NCBI GenBank assembly: GCA_016795545.1
Contig: JAEUGX010000089.1
Location: forward strand, 1 to 50,054
DNA: 50,054 bases
From: Opitutaceae bacterium
GTDB lineage: Bacteria; Verrucomicrobiota; Verrucomicrobiia; Opitutales; Opitutaceae
Direction of reading: 5' to 3'
Within the stretch, counting starts at the first letter, position 1. Every line of letters starts with the position of its first letter. Position numbers and translations under genes: made by a program. Positions 30,890 through 38,596 of this stretch are shown here, piece by piece. The notes beneath the pieces are model-generated. The model was not told the DNA's origin. It saw only the letters and a list, made by a program, of their open reading frames with translations, and did not search any database.

Positions 30890-31057
30890 ATGTCCGCCAC
30901 GCTCCAGACCGTCATCGCCCTCGCCCTCGTCGCCGTGGCGGCGGCGCTGCTGCTGCGTTCCTGGTTCGGGAAGAAAAAATCCTCCGGCTGCGGCAGCGCA
31001 AGCTGCTCCGCCATCAGCCCGGAGATCAAGAAACTCCAGGCAAGGCTGAAGCGATAG
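30890..31057 (+). CDS. FeoB-associated small Cys-rich membrane protein
   Basis: A 55-residue protein: an N-terminal transmembrane helix (about residues 6-24), a Lys-rich stretch, a CGSASC motif (Cys34 and Cys39) and a basic C-terminal helix. Short membrane proteins of this design are often encoded directly after feoB and are annotated as FeoB-associated Cys-rich proteins. They may help handle iron at the inner face of the pore, but this is not established. It starts 2 bases after the feoB stop. A close relative is encoded at 33309-33473. Confidence 0.8.
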   Translation: MSATLQTVIALALVAVAAALLLRSWFGKKKSSGCGSASCSAISPEIKKLQARLKR

Positions 31058-31060
31058 CGT

Positions 31061-31564
31061 ATGAATTGGGACGACTACACGCTCTTGGCCCTCGTGCGGG
31101 TTCTTGGGCTGAGTGGTGTTATCTCATTGGGCGTGGCCCTCTGGTCACTTCGCTGGCCGTCGGTCAAAGGCCGGATTGAAGCCTCTTTCCTCGACCAGGA
31201 AACCGGTTGGGATACCACCGTCCGTGGTTCTGACCTAATTGTTTATAAGCGAGAAACCGAGTCACACGCCCTGGCTTATTCGTATGAGATCGGGGGCGTG
31301 AAATACCTTGGCGCGAACATCAAGCCTTGGGGAAACCACGAGTGGAGCCTGCGGACCGGAAGCAACGAAGAGCCAGACTCCGGAAAAATCCTTTGGAGCG
31401 GTGCCCGCGATACGGCAAAAGGGTATCGCCCTGATGCAGGGGTTGACGTGTATTACTGCCCCGTGCGCCCCCAATGGTCGTGTCTGGAGCCCGGAGGGTT
31501 GGTGATTCCGCTGTTCCTGACCGGTGTTGCCCTCGTGTTGTATTTGACGCTCGTGCGCAGCTAG
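31061..31564 (+). CDS. DUF3592 domain membrane protein
   Basis: A 167-residue protein with a transmembrane helix at each end (about 10-28 and 147-164). Between them is an extracytoplasmic beta-rich domain: YSYEIGGVKYLGANI, then VDVYYCPVRPQWSCLEPGG, the usual DUF3592 pattern. No function is known for the family. It begins 3 bases after the small Cys-rich gene, so it may belong to the feo transcript. Its base composition is lower in GC than feoB, hinting at a different history. Its stop overlaps the convergent transporter gene by 4 bases. Confidence 0.78.
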   Translation: MNWDDYTLLALVRVLGLSGVISLGVALWSLRWPSVKGRIEASFLDQETGWDTTVRGSDLIVYKRETESHALAYSYEIGGVKYLGANIKPWGNHEWSLRTGSNEEPDSGKILWSGARDTAKGYRPDAGVDVYYCPVRPQWSCLEPGGLVIPLFLTGVALVLYLTLVRS

Positions 31565-32844
31565 GCCGCGGCCGGCTGCGGCCCGAGCCGCCGCGCCTTG
31601 CCGATCGGCAGCACAATGAGCGCCGCGATCACGCACAGCGCCCCGGCGCTGAAGAACGCGAAAGTGTAGCTTCCGGTCACCGTGCGCAGCGCGCCGGCGC
31701 CGTAGGCTGCGAAGGCCGCGCCGACCTGGTGCGCCGCCACCACCCAGCCGAACACGATGCCGGCCTTCTCGCGATCGAACACCTCGGCCGTGAGCTTCAC
31801 CGTCGGCGGCACCGTGGCGATCCAGTCGAGCCCGTAGAAAATCGCGAACACCCCGAGTCCCGCCACCGGCCCGAGCAGGGCCGTCGGCAAAAACAGCAGC
31901 GAGATGCCGCGCAGGCTGTAATAGCCAAAGAGCAGGTAACGACAGTTATAGCGGTCGCTCAGCCAGCCCGACGCCGTCGTGCCGACGAGGTCGAACAAGC
32001 CCATCACCGCCAGCAGGCTCGCCGCGCGCACCTCGGGGATGCCGCAATCAAACGCCGCCGCCACCATGTGCGTGCCGATCAAACCATTGGTGCTCGCGCC
32101 ACACACAAAGAACGACCCCGCCAGCAGCCAGAAATCACGCACCCGCACCGCCTCGAACAGCACGCGCATGGCATATTTCGCCGGATTGCCCGTTGCCCGC
32201 GGCGCCGCCGTCTCGACCGGTCCGGTTTCCCCGTAGGGCCGCAGACCCACGTCGCGCGGATCATCACGCATCAGCCACCAGATCACCGGGATCGCGAGCA
32301 GCGTGGCGCCCGCCACGATCCACGGCGCCGCGCGCCAGTTGTCGTGCGACGTCACCGCGCTGGCCAGGCTCGGCAGGAAAATCAGCTGGCCCGTCGCCGT
32401 GCTGGCCGTGAGCAGTCCCATGACGAGACCGCGCCGTTCTGTGAACCAGCGGTTCGCCACCGCCGCCCCGAGCACCGTCGCCGCCAGGCCCGAGCCGGCG
32501 CCGACCGCGAAGCCCCAGAGCACGACGAACTGCCAATACTGCGTCGCGACCGTCGAAAGGCCATAACCCAGGGTCAGCAACGCCATCGCCGCCACCATCG
32601 TCCGCCGCAAACCGAAGCGCTGATACAGCGCCGCCGCGAACGGCCCGATGAGGCCGTAGAGGAAGATATTGATCGAGACGATCCCCGACACCGTCGCCCG
32701 GCTCCACTGAAATTCGTTGCCCAGCGGCAGCAGGATGACGCCCGGCGTGGCCCGCGCCCCCGCCGCCGCCAGCAGCGTGAAGAACGTCACCCCCGCGGCA
32801 ATCCAGGCGTAGTGCAGGCGCGGGCGGGCGGTGGGCTGGCTCAT
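31561..32844 (-). CDS. Major facilitator superfamily transporter (monocarboxylate/oxalate-formate type)
   Basis: A 427-residue protein with 12 predicted membrane helices. The N-terminal half shows HYAWIAAGVTFFTLL and an interhelix loop with RFGLRRT. The second half has SGWLSDRYNCRYLLFGYY. The look is that of the MCT/oxalate-formate antiporter-like branch, whose members move small carboxylates. The frame is open upstream to 33159, but the ATG at 32844 starts the protein just before helix 1. It is a single gene converging on the DUF3592 gene. The substrate is not predictable. Confidence 0.82.
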   Translation of the reverse strand: MSQPTARPRLHYAWIAAGVTFFTLLAAAGARATPGVILLPLGNEFQWSRATVSGIVSINIFLYGLIGPFAAALYQRFGLRRTMVAAMALLTLGYGLSTVATQYWQFVVLWGFAVGAGSGLAATVLGAAVANRWFTERRGLVMGLLTASTATGQLIFLPSLASAVTSHDNWRAAPWIVAGATLLAIPVIWWLMRDDPRDVGLRPYGETGPVETAAPRATGNPAKYAMRVLFEAVRVRDFWLLAGSFFVCGASTNGLIGTHMVAAAFDCGIPEVRAASLLAVMGLFDLVGTTASGWLSDRYNCRYLLFGYYSLRGISLLFLPTALLGPVAGLGVFAIFYGLDWIATVPPTVKLTAEVFDREKAGIVFGWVVAAHQVGAAFAAYGAGALRTVTGSYTFAFFSAGALCVIAALIVLPIGKARRLGPQPAAA

Positions 32845-32921
32845 GTTGCCGGCCGAAGATGCTCGACCGGCCCGCGGTTGCAAGCGACCGGCTGCTGTCT
32901 GGGTGGATTCGCGCTGAACGG

Positions 32922-33125
32922 TTACCGGGAGTAGCCCGCGCGTTCGAGGATCGCGACGATCTCCGCGTGATTCTTCTTCCGGGCTGATTCCAAGGCGCGC
33001 CCCTTCGGTTCGGACAGCGGCAGCAAATACTCGACCACCTCCTTCCGGCCGGCCTCGGCTGCCCAGGAAAGAGCATCGTAACCGCCCCGGGTCTGCAGAC
33101 GCGGATTCTGGCCGAGTTCGACCAT
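32922..33125 (-). pseudogene. Remnant of an ankyrin-repeat protein
   Basis: The frame encodes about two ankyrin repeats: a VELGQNPRLQTRGGYDALSWA unit, then AGRKEVVEYLLP and a final helix pair ending at 32922. From a start at ATG 33125 it would be only 67 residues and begin in the middle of a repeat. Upstream in the same frame the sequence becomes low-quality and contains an intergenic repeat, with no further ankyrin units. It is best seen as the 3' end of a longer ankyrin gene truncated by rearrangement, although a tiny functional ankyrin protein cannot be excluded. Confidence 0.5.
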
Positions 33126-33159
33126 CACCCGTCTCCAACCTGGCCCCGCGCCCGACCAT

Positions 33160-33260
33160 TTCCCGTCCGTGTATTCCGTGGTTCGTAGTCCGGTCTTCGT
33201 GAGCCCACTTCTCCCGCCGTCCATTTCCACTCTCGATTCGCGTTCCTTTGCGGGTGCCAT
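33160..33260. repeat. Probable dispersed intergenic repeat (ACCACGGAATACACGG type)
   Basis: On the minus strand this stretch contains ACCACGGAATACACGG (33167-33182), followed by ACGGGAAATGG, and nearby GTGGAAATGGACGG. Phrases of this kind recur as dispersed non-coding repeats in some environmental bacterial genomes; this is from memory and was not checked. It sits exactly where the ankyrin frame loses its meaning. Confidence 0.4.
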
Positions 33261-33308
33261 ACCTTCAGTCTTATCCGCGCTTCCAGGCGTCCACGTCCCG
33301 CAGGTACC

Positions 33309-33473
33309 ATGTCCTCCTCTCTCCAAACCCTGATCGCCCTCGGCCTCGTCGCCCTCGCGTTGACGTTCCTCGTGCGCCACTGGCTCAAGCAGCGCCGGAA
33401 CCCCGGCTGTGGAGATTCCTGCAGTGCGGTCAGCTCCGAGGTACGCAGGCTCCGGACGCGCTTGAAACGCTGA
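33309..33473 (+). CDS. Second small Cys-rich membrane protein, paralogue of the feoB-linked one
   Basis: A 54-residue gene. After the ATG at 33309 the protein has one membrane helix (about 6-23), a basic stretch, CGDSC (Cys34 and Cys38) and a basic tail ending in RLKR. It matches the protein at 30890-31057 almost residue for residue along its length: both begin MS-x-(S/T)-LQT-x-IAL and end R(L)x(T/A)RLKR. It has one residue less between the cysteines. The similarity makes a chance frame very unlikely. It stands alone, 2.3 kb from feoB, beside the repeat and ankyrin remnant, suggesting duplication and relocation. Confidence 0.8.
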   Translation: MSSSLQTLIALGLVALALTFLVRHWLKQRRNPGCGDSCSAVSSEVRRLRTRLKR

Positions 33474-33591
33474 CGTAAGGGCTTTCTCAGCCGCGCAAAA
33501 CCTGCGTTGATCCCATGGTGTTACGAGGAATTTACGGCCGATTGAACCGGGCGGCCCTTGTGTCGGAGCCGATCATGGCCAGACTGCGCTT

Positions 33592-34587
33592 ATGAAAGCC
33601 GCCATCCTCACGGAGGTCAAAAAGCCGCTCGCGATCCGGGAGGTGCCCGATCCGGTGGCCGTGCCGGGCCACGCCGTGGTGGCGCTGAAGGCCTCCGCCC
33701 TGAATCACCGCGACCTGTGGACCCAGGTCGGGCTTTATCCCAACATCAAGGTGCCTGTCATCCTGGGCTCCGATGGCGCCGGCGTTGTCGAATCGGTCGG
33801 CTCCCTCGCCGACAAGCCCTGGGTGGGCCGGGATGTCATCATCAATCCCGCGCTCGACTGGGGCACCGACCCGCGGGCGCAGGCCGCAAACTTCCGCATC
33901 CTCGGCCTACCCGACGACGGCACCTTCGCAACTCATCTGGCGATACCCGTCTCCAACCTGGCTCCGCGCCCGACTCACTTGTCCTGGACCCAGGCCGCCG
34001 CACTGCCGCTGGCCGGGCTGACCGCCTGGCGCGCCGTGTTTACCCGCGCCCAGCTCAAAGCCGGAGAGAACCTGCTCGTCACCGGCGTCGGTGGCGGGGC
34101 CGCTTTGTTTGCGCTGCAGTTTGCCGTGGCGTCCGGTGCGACGGTCTGGGTGACGTCCGGGTCGGCCGACAAGATAGCCCGCGCCACGGCCCTCGGAGCC
34201 AAGGGCGGGGTCAACTACCGCGAGTCCGACTGGGCGCCACGCCTGCAAAAACTGGCCGGGCTTTTTGACGTCATCGTCGACAGCGCTGGCGGCGAGGGCT
34301 TCGCCCACCTGATCGATCTTTCCAAGCCGGGCGGACGCATCGTCTTCTTCGGCGCCACGACGGGCAATCCGCCCGGCCTGAACTTGCGCAAGGCATTCTT
34401 CCGTCAAATCAACCTTCTCGGGACTACCATGGGCTCACCCGCGGACTTCGCGGGCATGACCCAGTTCATCGAAGCCAAAAAAATCGTCCCGACAGTCGAC
34501 CGGGTCTATCCGCTCGATGAAGCCGAAGCAGCCCTTCGCCATATGGAAGCCGGCGGGCACTTCGGCAAAATTATCCTCACGCCGTGA
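33592..34587 (+). CDS. Zinc-free MDR oxidoreductase (quinone oxidoreductase-like)
   Basis: A 331-residue medium-chain dehydrogenase/reductase. The N-terminal GroES-like domain contains ASALNHRDLW, where zinc alcohol dehydrogenases have a zinc-binding cysteine; here Asn/Asp replace it, as in quinone-oxidoreductase-like members. The NADPH-binding loop TGVGGGAALFALQFA is at about residues 163-177. GGRIVFFGATTG follows, and the end HFGKIILTP is typical of the family. The substrate could be a quinone or an enone, which the sequence does not decide. Single gene, followed by a hairpin terminator. Confidence 0.85.
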   Translation: MKAAILTEVKKPLAIREVPDPVAVPGHAVVALKASALNHRDLWTQVGLYPNIKVPVILGSDGAGVVESVGSLADKPWVGRDVIINPALDWGTDPRAQAANFRILGLPDDGTFATHLAIPVSNLAPRPTHLSWTQAAALPLAGLTAWRAVFTRAQLKAGENLLVTGVGGGAALFALQFAVASGATVWVTSGSADKIARATALGAKGGVNYRESDWAPRLQKLAGLFDVIVDSAGGEGFAHLIDLSKPGGRIVFFGATTGNPPGLNLRKAFFRQINLLGTTMGSPADFAGMTQFIEAKKIVPTVDRVYPLDEAEAALRHMEAGGHFGKIILTP

Positions 34588-34594
34588 CCCTCCC

Positions 34595-34613
34595 GCTCCG
34601 CTGAGCGGAGCTT
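34595..34613 (+). terminator. Hairpin between convergent MDR and exoD genes
   Basis: A perfect stem GCTCCGC (34595-34601) / GCGGAGC (34605-34611) with loop TGA, 8 bases after the MDR stop. Only two T residues follow. Confidence 0.45.
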
Positions 34614-34693
34614 ACGGCGTTCCGGGCTGCAATCGTTCGATCCGTTTTCGTTCGCGGGCTGGGCCGGGCACCGGGATCATCCGGGCCGCCCGC

Positions 34694-35362
34694 TCAGCTT
34701 CGAATCCAGTGGATCAACGCCTCCAGCCCGTGCGCGGCGGCTTCACCGAAGATCCAGAGGTAGACCACGCTCAAAACCAGCATGAGGTAGCCGAGCGCGA
34801 TGAACCAGCCGTCGCGCTCCAGCAATCCCGAGGCCAGGAATAGGATCGCCCACGCGGGCAATCCGTTGGAGAATGGCACCGGCAGCGGCAGGAGGAGGAT
34901 GCTGGCGGCGCCCAGCATCACGAGCGCGTGCAGGCGGAGCAGCAGCCCGCTTTCTGTGAGGATCAGCCAGCGCGGTTTCAGGAAGCTTTCGAGCAGGCGG
35001 ATGATGCGCGTGGCGCCATCGATCACCTTGGGAAAGAACCCGGACGGGATCGTCAGCCGCTGGATGCGTTTCGGCAACCAGGGCCGCTGGCCGAGCGTCA
35101 GGCGCAGGGCGATGAGCATGATCGCGAAGCCGAAGGGCGTCGACAGCCCCGGCAGCGGCAACGGAAGCAGGAAGGGCAGCGTCATCAGCAGGATGAGCAG
35201 CATGTAGGCGCGTCCGCGCAGGGCGACGAGGACGGCGCGCAGGGTCACCTCATGGTCCGCAAACTCCGCGCGCAGCTCCGCCAGCTCCTCGGAAAGCTTC
35301 CGGGCGGGGGGGAGCGGACGCAGCCGGAGCCGCGGGAGCCTAGGTGCCACGCCGGTTGCCAT
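34694..35362 (-). CDS. ExoD family membrane protein
   Basis: A 222-residue protein with about four hydrophobic segments. The ExoD pattern is visible: LSEELAELRAEF, then the membrane segment MLLILLMTLPFLLPLPLPG with GFAIMLIALRLTLGQRPWLP, and later LPLPVPFSNGLPAWAILFLA. ExoD is required for normal exopolysaccharide production in rhizobia, but its biochemical role is not known. The start at ATG 35362 overlaps the end of queE by 23 bases on the same strand, so they are probably co-transcribed, although no functional link to queuosine is evident. Confidence 0.85.
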   Translation of the reverse strand: MATGVAPRLPRLRLRPLPPARKLSEELAELRAEFADHEVTLRAVLVALRGRAYMLLILLMTLPFLLPLPLPGLSTPFGFAIMLIALRLTLGQRPWLPKRIQRLTIPSGFFPKVIDGATRIIRLLESFLKPRWLILTESGLLLRLHALVMLGAASILLLPLPVPFSNGLPAWAILFLASGLLERDGWFIALGYLMLVLSVVYLWIFGEAAAHGLEALIHWIRS

Positions 35363-36032
35363 AGAGCTCGATGTGCAGCCGCGGCGCGTAGCGGTAGCCG
35401 CGTTGTTTGCAGATCTCGCCGAGCCAGTCCGCCTTGGCCCGCAGCGCCTCCACCGTCGTGCCCTCCGGCATCAGCAGGACCTTGGCCCGAGGCACCGGGC
35501 GGTCGAGCTGGAGGAGCAGGCCCTCGATTTCGTCGACGTCGGCCGGCTGCCCGACCACGAATTTGAGCTGGTAGCCGTAGCCATCGACCCAGGCGCGCAC
35601 CACCTCGGGCTGCCAGCGCAGGGCCTCGTGCCGCTCCCGCCAGGCCGGCGGCAGCCGGTCGTCCGGCGCGGAACCGCGCAGCTTCGGGCTCAGCGAGGCC
35701 AGGTCGCACGCGATGCCCTCCGGCGCCACCGTGGCGGCGGTCTCGAGCGTAATGTGATAGCCTTGCTCCCGCAGGCCCGCGGCCAGCGCGTGGATTTCCT
35801 TGGCGACCATCGGCTCGCCGCCGGTCAGCACCACGTGCCGCGCCGGCTGCCGCGCCACCTCCGCCAGGATGTCCGCCACGGTCATCGCCGTCCCTTCCGG
35901 CTCCCAGGAGGCGTAAGGGGTGTCGCACCAGTTGCAGCGCAGGTTGCAGCCGCTGGTGCGGACGAAGACCGACGGCACCCCCGTCAGTTCACCCTCGCCC
36001 TGCAGGGAATGGAATATCTCGGCTATGAGCAT
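35340..36032 (-). CDS. queE: 7-carboxy-7-deazaguanine synthase
   Basis: A 230-residue radical SAM enzyme that converts 6-carboxytetrahydropterin to 7-carboxy-7-deazaguanine in queuosine synthesis. The N-terminus has FHSLQGEGELTG. The 4Fe-4S motif is C-x3-C-x2-C (CNLRCNWCDTPY at about residues 28-39), followed by LTGGEPM. The ATG at 36032 fits the family start better than a codon at 36071. It lies 42 bases downstream of queC. queD, queF and folE are not in the window, so the rest of the pathway must be elsewhere. Confidence 0.93.
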   Translation of the reverse strand: MLIAEIFHSLQGEGELTGVPSVFVRTSGCNLRCNWCDTPYASWEPEGTAMTVADILAEVARQPARHVVLTGGEPMVAKEIHALAAGLREQGYHITLETAATVAPEGIACDLASLSPKLRGSAPDDRLPPAWRERHEALRWQPEVVRAWVDGYGYQLKFVVGQPADVDEIEGLLLQLDRPVPRAKVLLMPEGTTVEALRAKADWLGEICKQRGYRYAPRLHIELYGNRRGT

Positions 36033-36074
36033 GACAGCCCAACACGAAGCACACCCGGCGGGTGAAGACAATCT

Positions 36075-36767
36075 TCAGCGCCGGATTTCCGGCGCCGGTG
36101 GCAGGGGAGGGGTCGATTCGTAAACGGTCGGGTCGAGCAGGCCGGCCTGTTGGAAGGCCTCGCGCCGCTCGACGCAGGTGCCGCACCGGCCGCAGTGGAC
36201 CGCGCCGCCCTGGTAGCATGACCAGGTGCGCGCGAAGTCGACCCCCAGCCGCGCCCCCTCGGCCGCTATCCGGGCCTTGTCCATCGCGATGAACGGGCGC
36301 AGCAGCTCCACGCCGGCGTAGGTGCCCAGCCGCATCGCGTCGCCCATGGCCCGCATGAACTCCTCCCGGCAGTCCGGGTAGATGGTGTGGTCGCCCGTGT
36401 GCGCGGCGATCACCAGGCCCGCGGCGCCGGTGCTCTCGGCGAAGCCCGCCGCCGCCGCCAGCATGATGCCGTTGCGGAACGGCACGACCGTCCGCCGCAT
36501 GTTGTCGGCCGCATAGTGACCCTCCGGCACGGCGCCGCCCGACCGGAGGAGGTCGGAGGTGAAGAACCGCCCGATGAAATCCAGGGGGATCGTCTCGTGC
36601 CGCACCCCGAGCCGGTGCGCGTGCTCGGCGGCGAAGGGCAGCTCGCGGGGGTTGTGCTTCGACCCGTAGTCGAAGCTCAGCGCCGCCGCCACGGCATGGT
36701 GCGTCCGCGCCCAGTACAGCGCGGTCACCGAATCCATGCCTCCGGAACAAAGCACGACCACCTTCAT
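36075..36767 (-). CDS. queC: 7-cyano-7-deazaguanine synthase
   Basis: A 230-residue ATP-dependent enzyme that turns 7-carboxy-7-deazaguanine into preQ0. The PP-loop SGGMDSVTALYWA is at about residues 8-20. The zinc-binding end has four cysteines in WSCYQGGAVHCGRCGTCVER. The middle block RTVVPFRNGIMLAAAAGFAE is typical. The ATG at 36767 is used although the frame is open to 36992. It is the first gene of a queC-queE-exoD unit on the minus strand. No preQ1 riboswitch was found in its leader. Confidence 0.94.
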   Translation of the reverse strand: MKVVVLCSGGMDSVTALYWARTHHAVAAALSFDYGSKHNPRELPFAAEHAHRLGVRHETIPLDFIGRFFTSDLLRSGGAVPEGHYAADNMRRTVVPFRNGIMLAAAAGFAESTGAAGLVIAAHTGDHTIYPDCREEFMRAMGDAMRLGTYAGVELLRPFIAMDKARIAAEGARLGVDFARTWSCYQGGAVHCGRCGTCVERREAFQQAGLLDPTVYESTPPLPPAPEIRR

Positions 36768-36830
36768 TCGCCACGACTGGCCGCAATCCGGGCAAAAGGC
36801 AAATCTCGGCGCGCGCCGGGCCGCGCGGGG

Positions 36831-36870
36831 AAAAACAAGGCCGTCCCCCGCCGGAGCGGAGGACGGCCTT
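36831..36870 (-). terminator. Intrinsic terminator of the TonB-domain gene
   Basis: The 10-base stem AAGGCCGTCC (36837-36846) / GGACGGCCTT (36861-36870) with a 14-base loop is followed on the minus strand by G and TTTTT (36835-36831). It lies 11 bases after the stop of the TonB-domain gene and upstream of queC. Confidence 0.85.
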
Positions 36871-36880
36871 GGTGGTTGGC

Positions 36881-37276
36881 TTATCTCAGGGCGAGTCGCG
36901 ACGCGCGGTCGAAGGTATCGACGATGCGCACCGGCAGGATCACCTTGCGGGCGACGGGACGGCCCGCCACGAGCGCAGGGGCGAATCGCCACTGCGCGAC
37001 GGCTTCCGTCACGGCGTCCACCAGTTCGGCGGCGGCCTCGGGCGTGACCGACACGATCGATGTCGGCTGGCCTGCGGCGTTCACCACGAACTCGATCATC
37101 ACCTGCTGCCCGGCGTATTCGGCGCTGACCTCGGGCATGACGACCGAGATGGGCACCGGAATATCCGTGCGGCCACGGTGGGACTCGACATAGGTCGACT
37201 CGAACGACTTCGCCAGCATGGCGAGAGGCGCCGCGAGCAGACCGAGGCTGAGGGCTAGTTTGGACTTGGTGTTCAT
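36881..37276 (-). CDS. Small exported protein with TonB C-terminal-like domain
   Basis: A 131-residue protein with an N-terminal signal-type helix (about residues 5-23). A single TonB C-terminal-like domain follows: VVMPEVSAEYAGQQVMIEFV, then VTEAVAQWRFAPALVAGRPV. It lacks the long proline-rich spacer of true TonB and may be either anchored or released into the periplasm. No ExoB/ExbD genes are nearby, so it is more likely an accessory domain protein than the main energy transducer. The start ATG 37276 has GGAG about 9 bases upstream, one of the few Shine-Dalgarno-like sites in this window. Confidence 0.8.
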   Translation of the reverse strand: MNTKSKLALSLGLLAAPLAMLAKSFESTYVESHRGRTDIPVPISVVMPEVSAEYAGQQVMIEFVVNAAGQPTSIVSVTPEAAAELVDAVTEAVAQWRFAPALVAGRPVARKVILPVRIVDTFDRASRLALR

Positions 37277-37724
37277 GTTCTGTAACTCCGCGATGAGGCG
37301 GAGGTTGGTTTTCTGTTCAGGCAGGGCGGCGCCACCGGCCGGAAGGGCCGCAGGCGGTCGCCTCGTTCCGCTCCCGCCGGGCCGTTGCGGCGGCCCGACG
37401 GACGCGAAAGTCTGCTTTGGGGCGGTTCGTTGGCGCAAAAGCGGCGGCCAAGCGGCGACCCGACAGAAAACATCACGAACCCTTCATCCCGGCCGGTCCC
37501 CGGCGGCCTCGCGCCGGGTACCCGCCGAATTCAAAGAACCCGTTTCGGGGGAACCTTGAAAGCAATGGTCTTGCGACTGATCCGAGGATAGCAGGGTCGG
37601 TGCCAGCATGCACGTGACAAGCCGCTTACTTTTTACGATCGCAGGCCTGTGAATACTGCCGGCGCCGGTCATTAGCGGCAGCGTAAAGCCTTGAACGATC
37701 GGGCGCGTCCCGTGTCCTAGCCCC
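37277..37724. other. 448-base intergenic region between divergent genes
   Basis: This is the longest gene-free stretch in the window. It lies between the TonB-domain gene (minus) and the TPR gene (plus), so both leaders and promoters must be here. Short frames exist but have no credible start or composition. No riboswitch, tRNA or strong hairpin with T-run was recognised. An AT-rich patch near 37625-37640 (TTACTTTTTACGAT) might be part of a promoter for the TPR gene. Otherwise nothing specific is seen. Confidence 0.5.
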
Positions 37725-38591
37725 ATGCAAAAACACCTGAGAACCGCCGGGGGCGCGCTCGCTGCCGTGGCCGGCCTGCTCCTGTGCCTGGCGCCGCTGC
37801 CCGCCCCGGCCGCGGAGACGCTGGCCGAAAAGTCGCTGAAAGAGATCGTCGCCCGCGAGCGCCATGTCTTCAAGCGGGCGGCCGACGAGGGTGAGGAGCT
37901 CGACGAGGCGTGGCTGCGCGGTGAGGTGCAGTCGATCATCAACAGCTACGACGTCCTGATCCAGAAGAGCCCGGACTTCGCCGCGGCGTACGTCGCCTAC
38001 GGCCTCCTGCTGGGCAAGGTGGGCATGACCCGCGAGGCGGTGGGAATGCTGCTCAAGGCCAACAAGCTCGACCAGAACATCCCCGTCGTGAAAAACGAGA
38101 TGGCCCGGCACCTGGCCGAGGACGGGCGCATGACCGAGGCGCTGCCGTGGCTGATGGCGGCCATCGACCTGGAGCCGGACGAGCCGCTCTATCACTACCA
38201 TCTCGGCAAGCTGCTGGTGGAGGGCCGCGACGACTTCATCCACACGGGACAGTTTTCCCGCGCGTCGCTGGACAAGGCGATGCTCGAGGCGTTCCGGCGC
38301 GCGGCCGAGCTGGCGCCGAAGAACATCCCGTACGCCTACCGCGCGGCGGAGGCGTACTACGACCTGGAGACGCCGCAGTGGGATGACGCCCTGAAGGCCT
38401 GGGCCGCGCTGGAGGAAAAGGTCCAGCCGGGCGTCGAACAGCAGACGATCCGGCTGCATGCCGCCAACATTCTGATCAAGCAGGGCAAGGGCGAACTCGC
38501 CCGCGGCATGTTGGGCATGGTCACCGAGGGAGTCCTGCTCAAGCAGAAGCAAACTTTGCTCGACCAGCTGGCGAAAGCGGGCGACAAGTAA
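37725..38591 (+). CDS. Exported TPR-repeat protein
   Basis: A 288-residue protein with a signal peptide (hydrophobic residues 8-30, probable cleavage after APAAA). Several tetratricopeptide-like helix pairs follow between about residues 60 and 280, for example AAAYVAYGLLLGKVGMTREA and ALPWLMAAIDLEPDEPLYHY. TPR units usually mediate protein-protein contacts. It is 5 bases upstream of the site-2-protease-like gene and is probably co-transcribed with it and the PrmB-like gene. The partner could be a membrane or envelope protein; no further function is visible. Confidence 0.8.
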   Translation: MQKHLRTAGGALAAVAGLLLCLAPLPAPAAETLAEKSLKEIVARERHVFKRAADEGEELDEAWLRGEVQSIINSYDVLIQKSPDFAAAYVAYGLLLGKVGMTREAVGMLLKANKLDQNIPVVKNEMARHLAEDGRMTEALPWLMAAIDLEPDEPLYHYHLGKLLVEGRDDFIHTGQFSRASLDKAMLEAFRRAAELAPKNIPYAYRAAEAYYDLETPQWDDALKAWAALEEKVQPGVEQQTIRLHAANILIKQGKGELARGMLGMVTEGVLLKQKQTLLDQLAKAGDK

Positions 38592-38596
38592 CGGAC

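Noticed and set aside
36768..36830. preQ1 riboswitch before queC
   Set aside because: The leader is short and GC-rich and lacks the A-rich tail and pseudoknot layout; the strong hairpin nearby is the terminator of the upstream gene.
37417..37617. Small plus-strand frames in the 448-base gap
   Set aside because: Arg/Pro/Gly-rich composition, no start context and no membrane or domain pattern.
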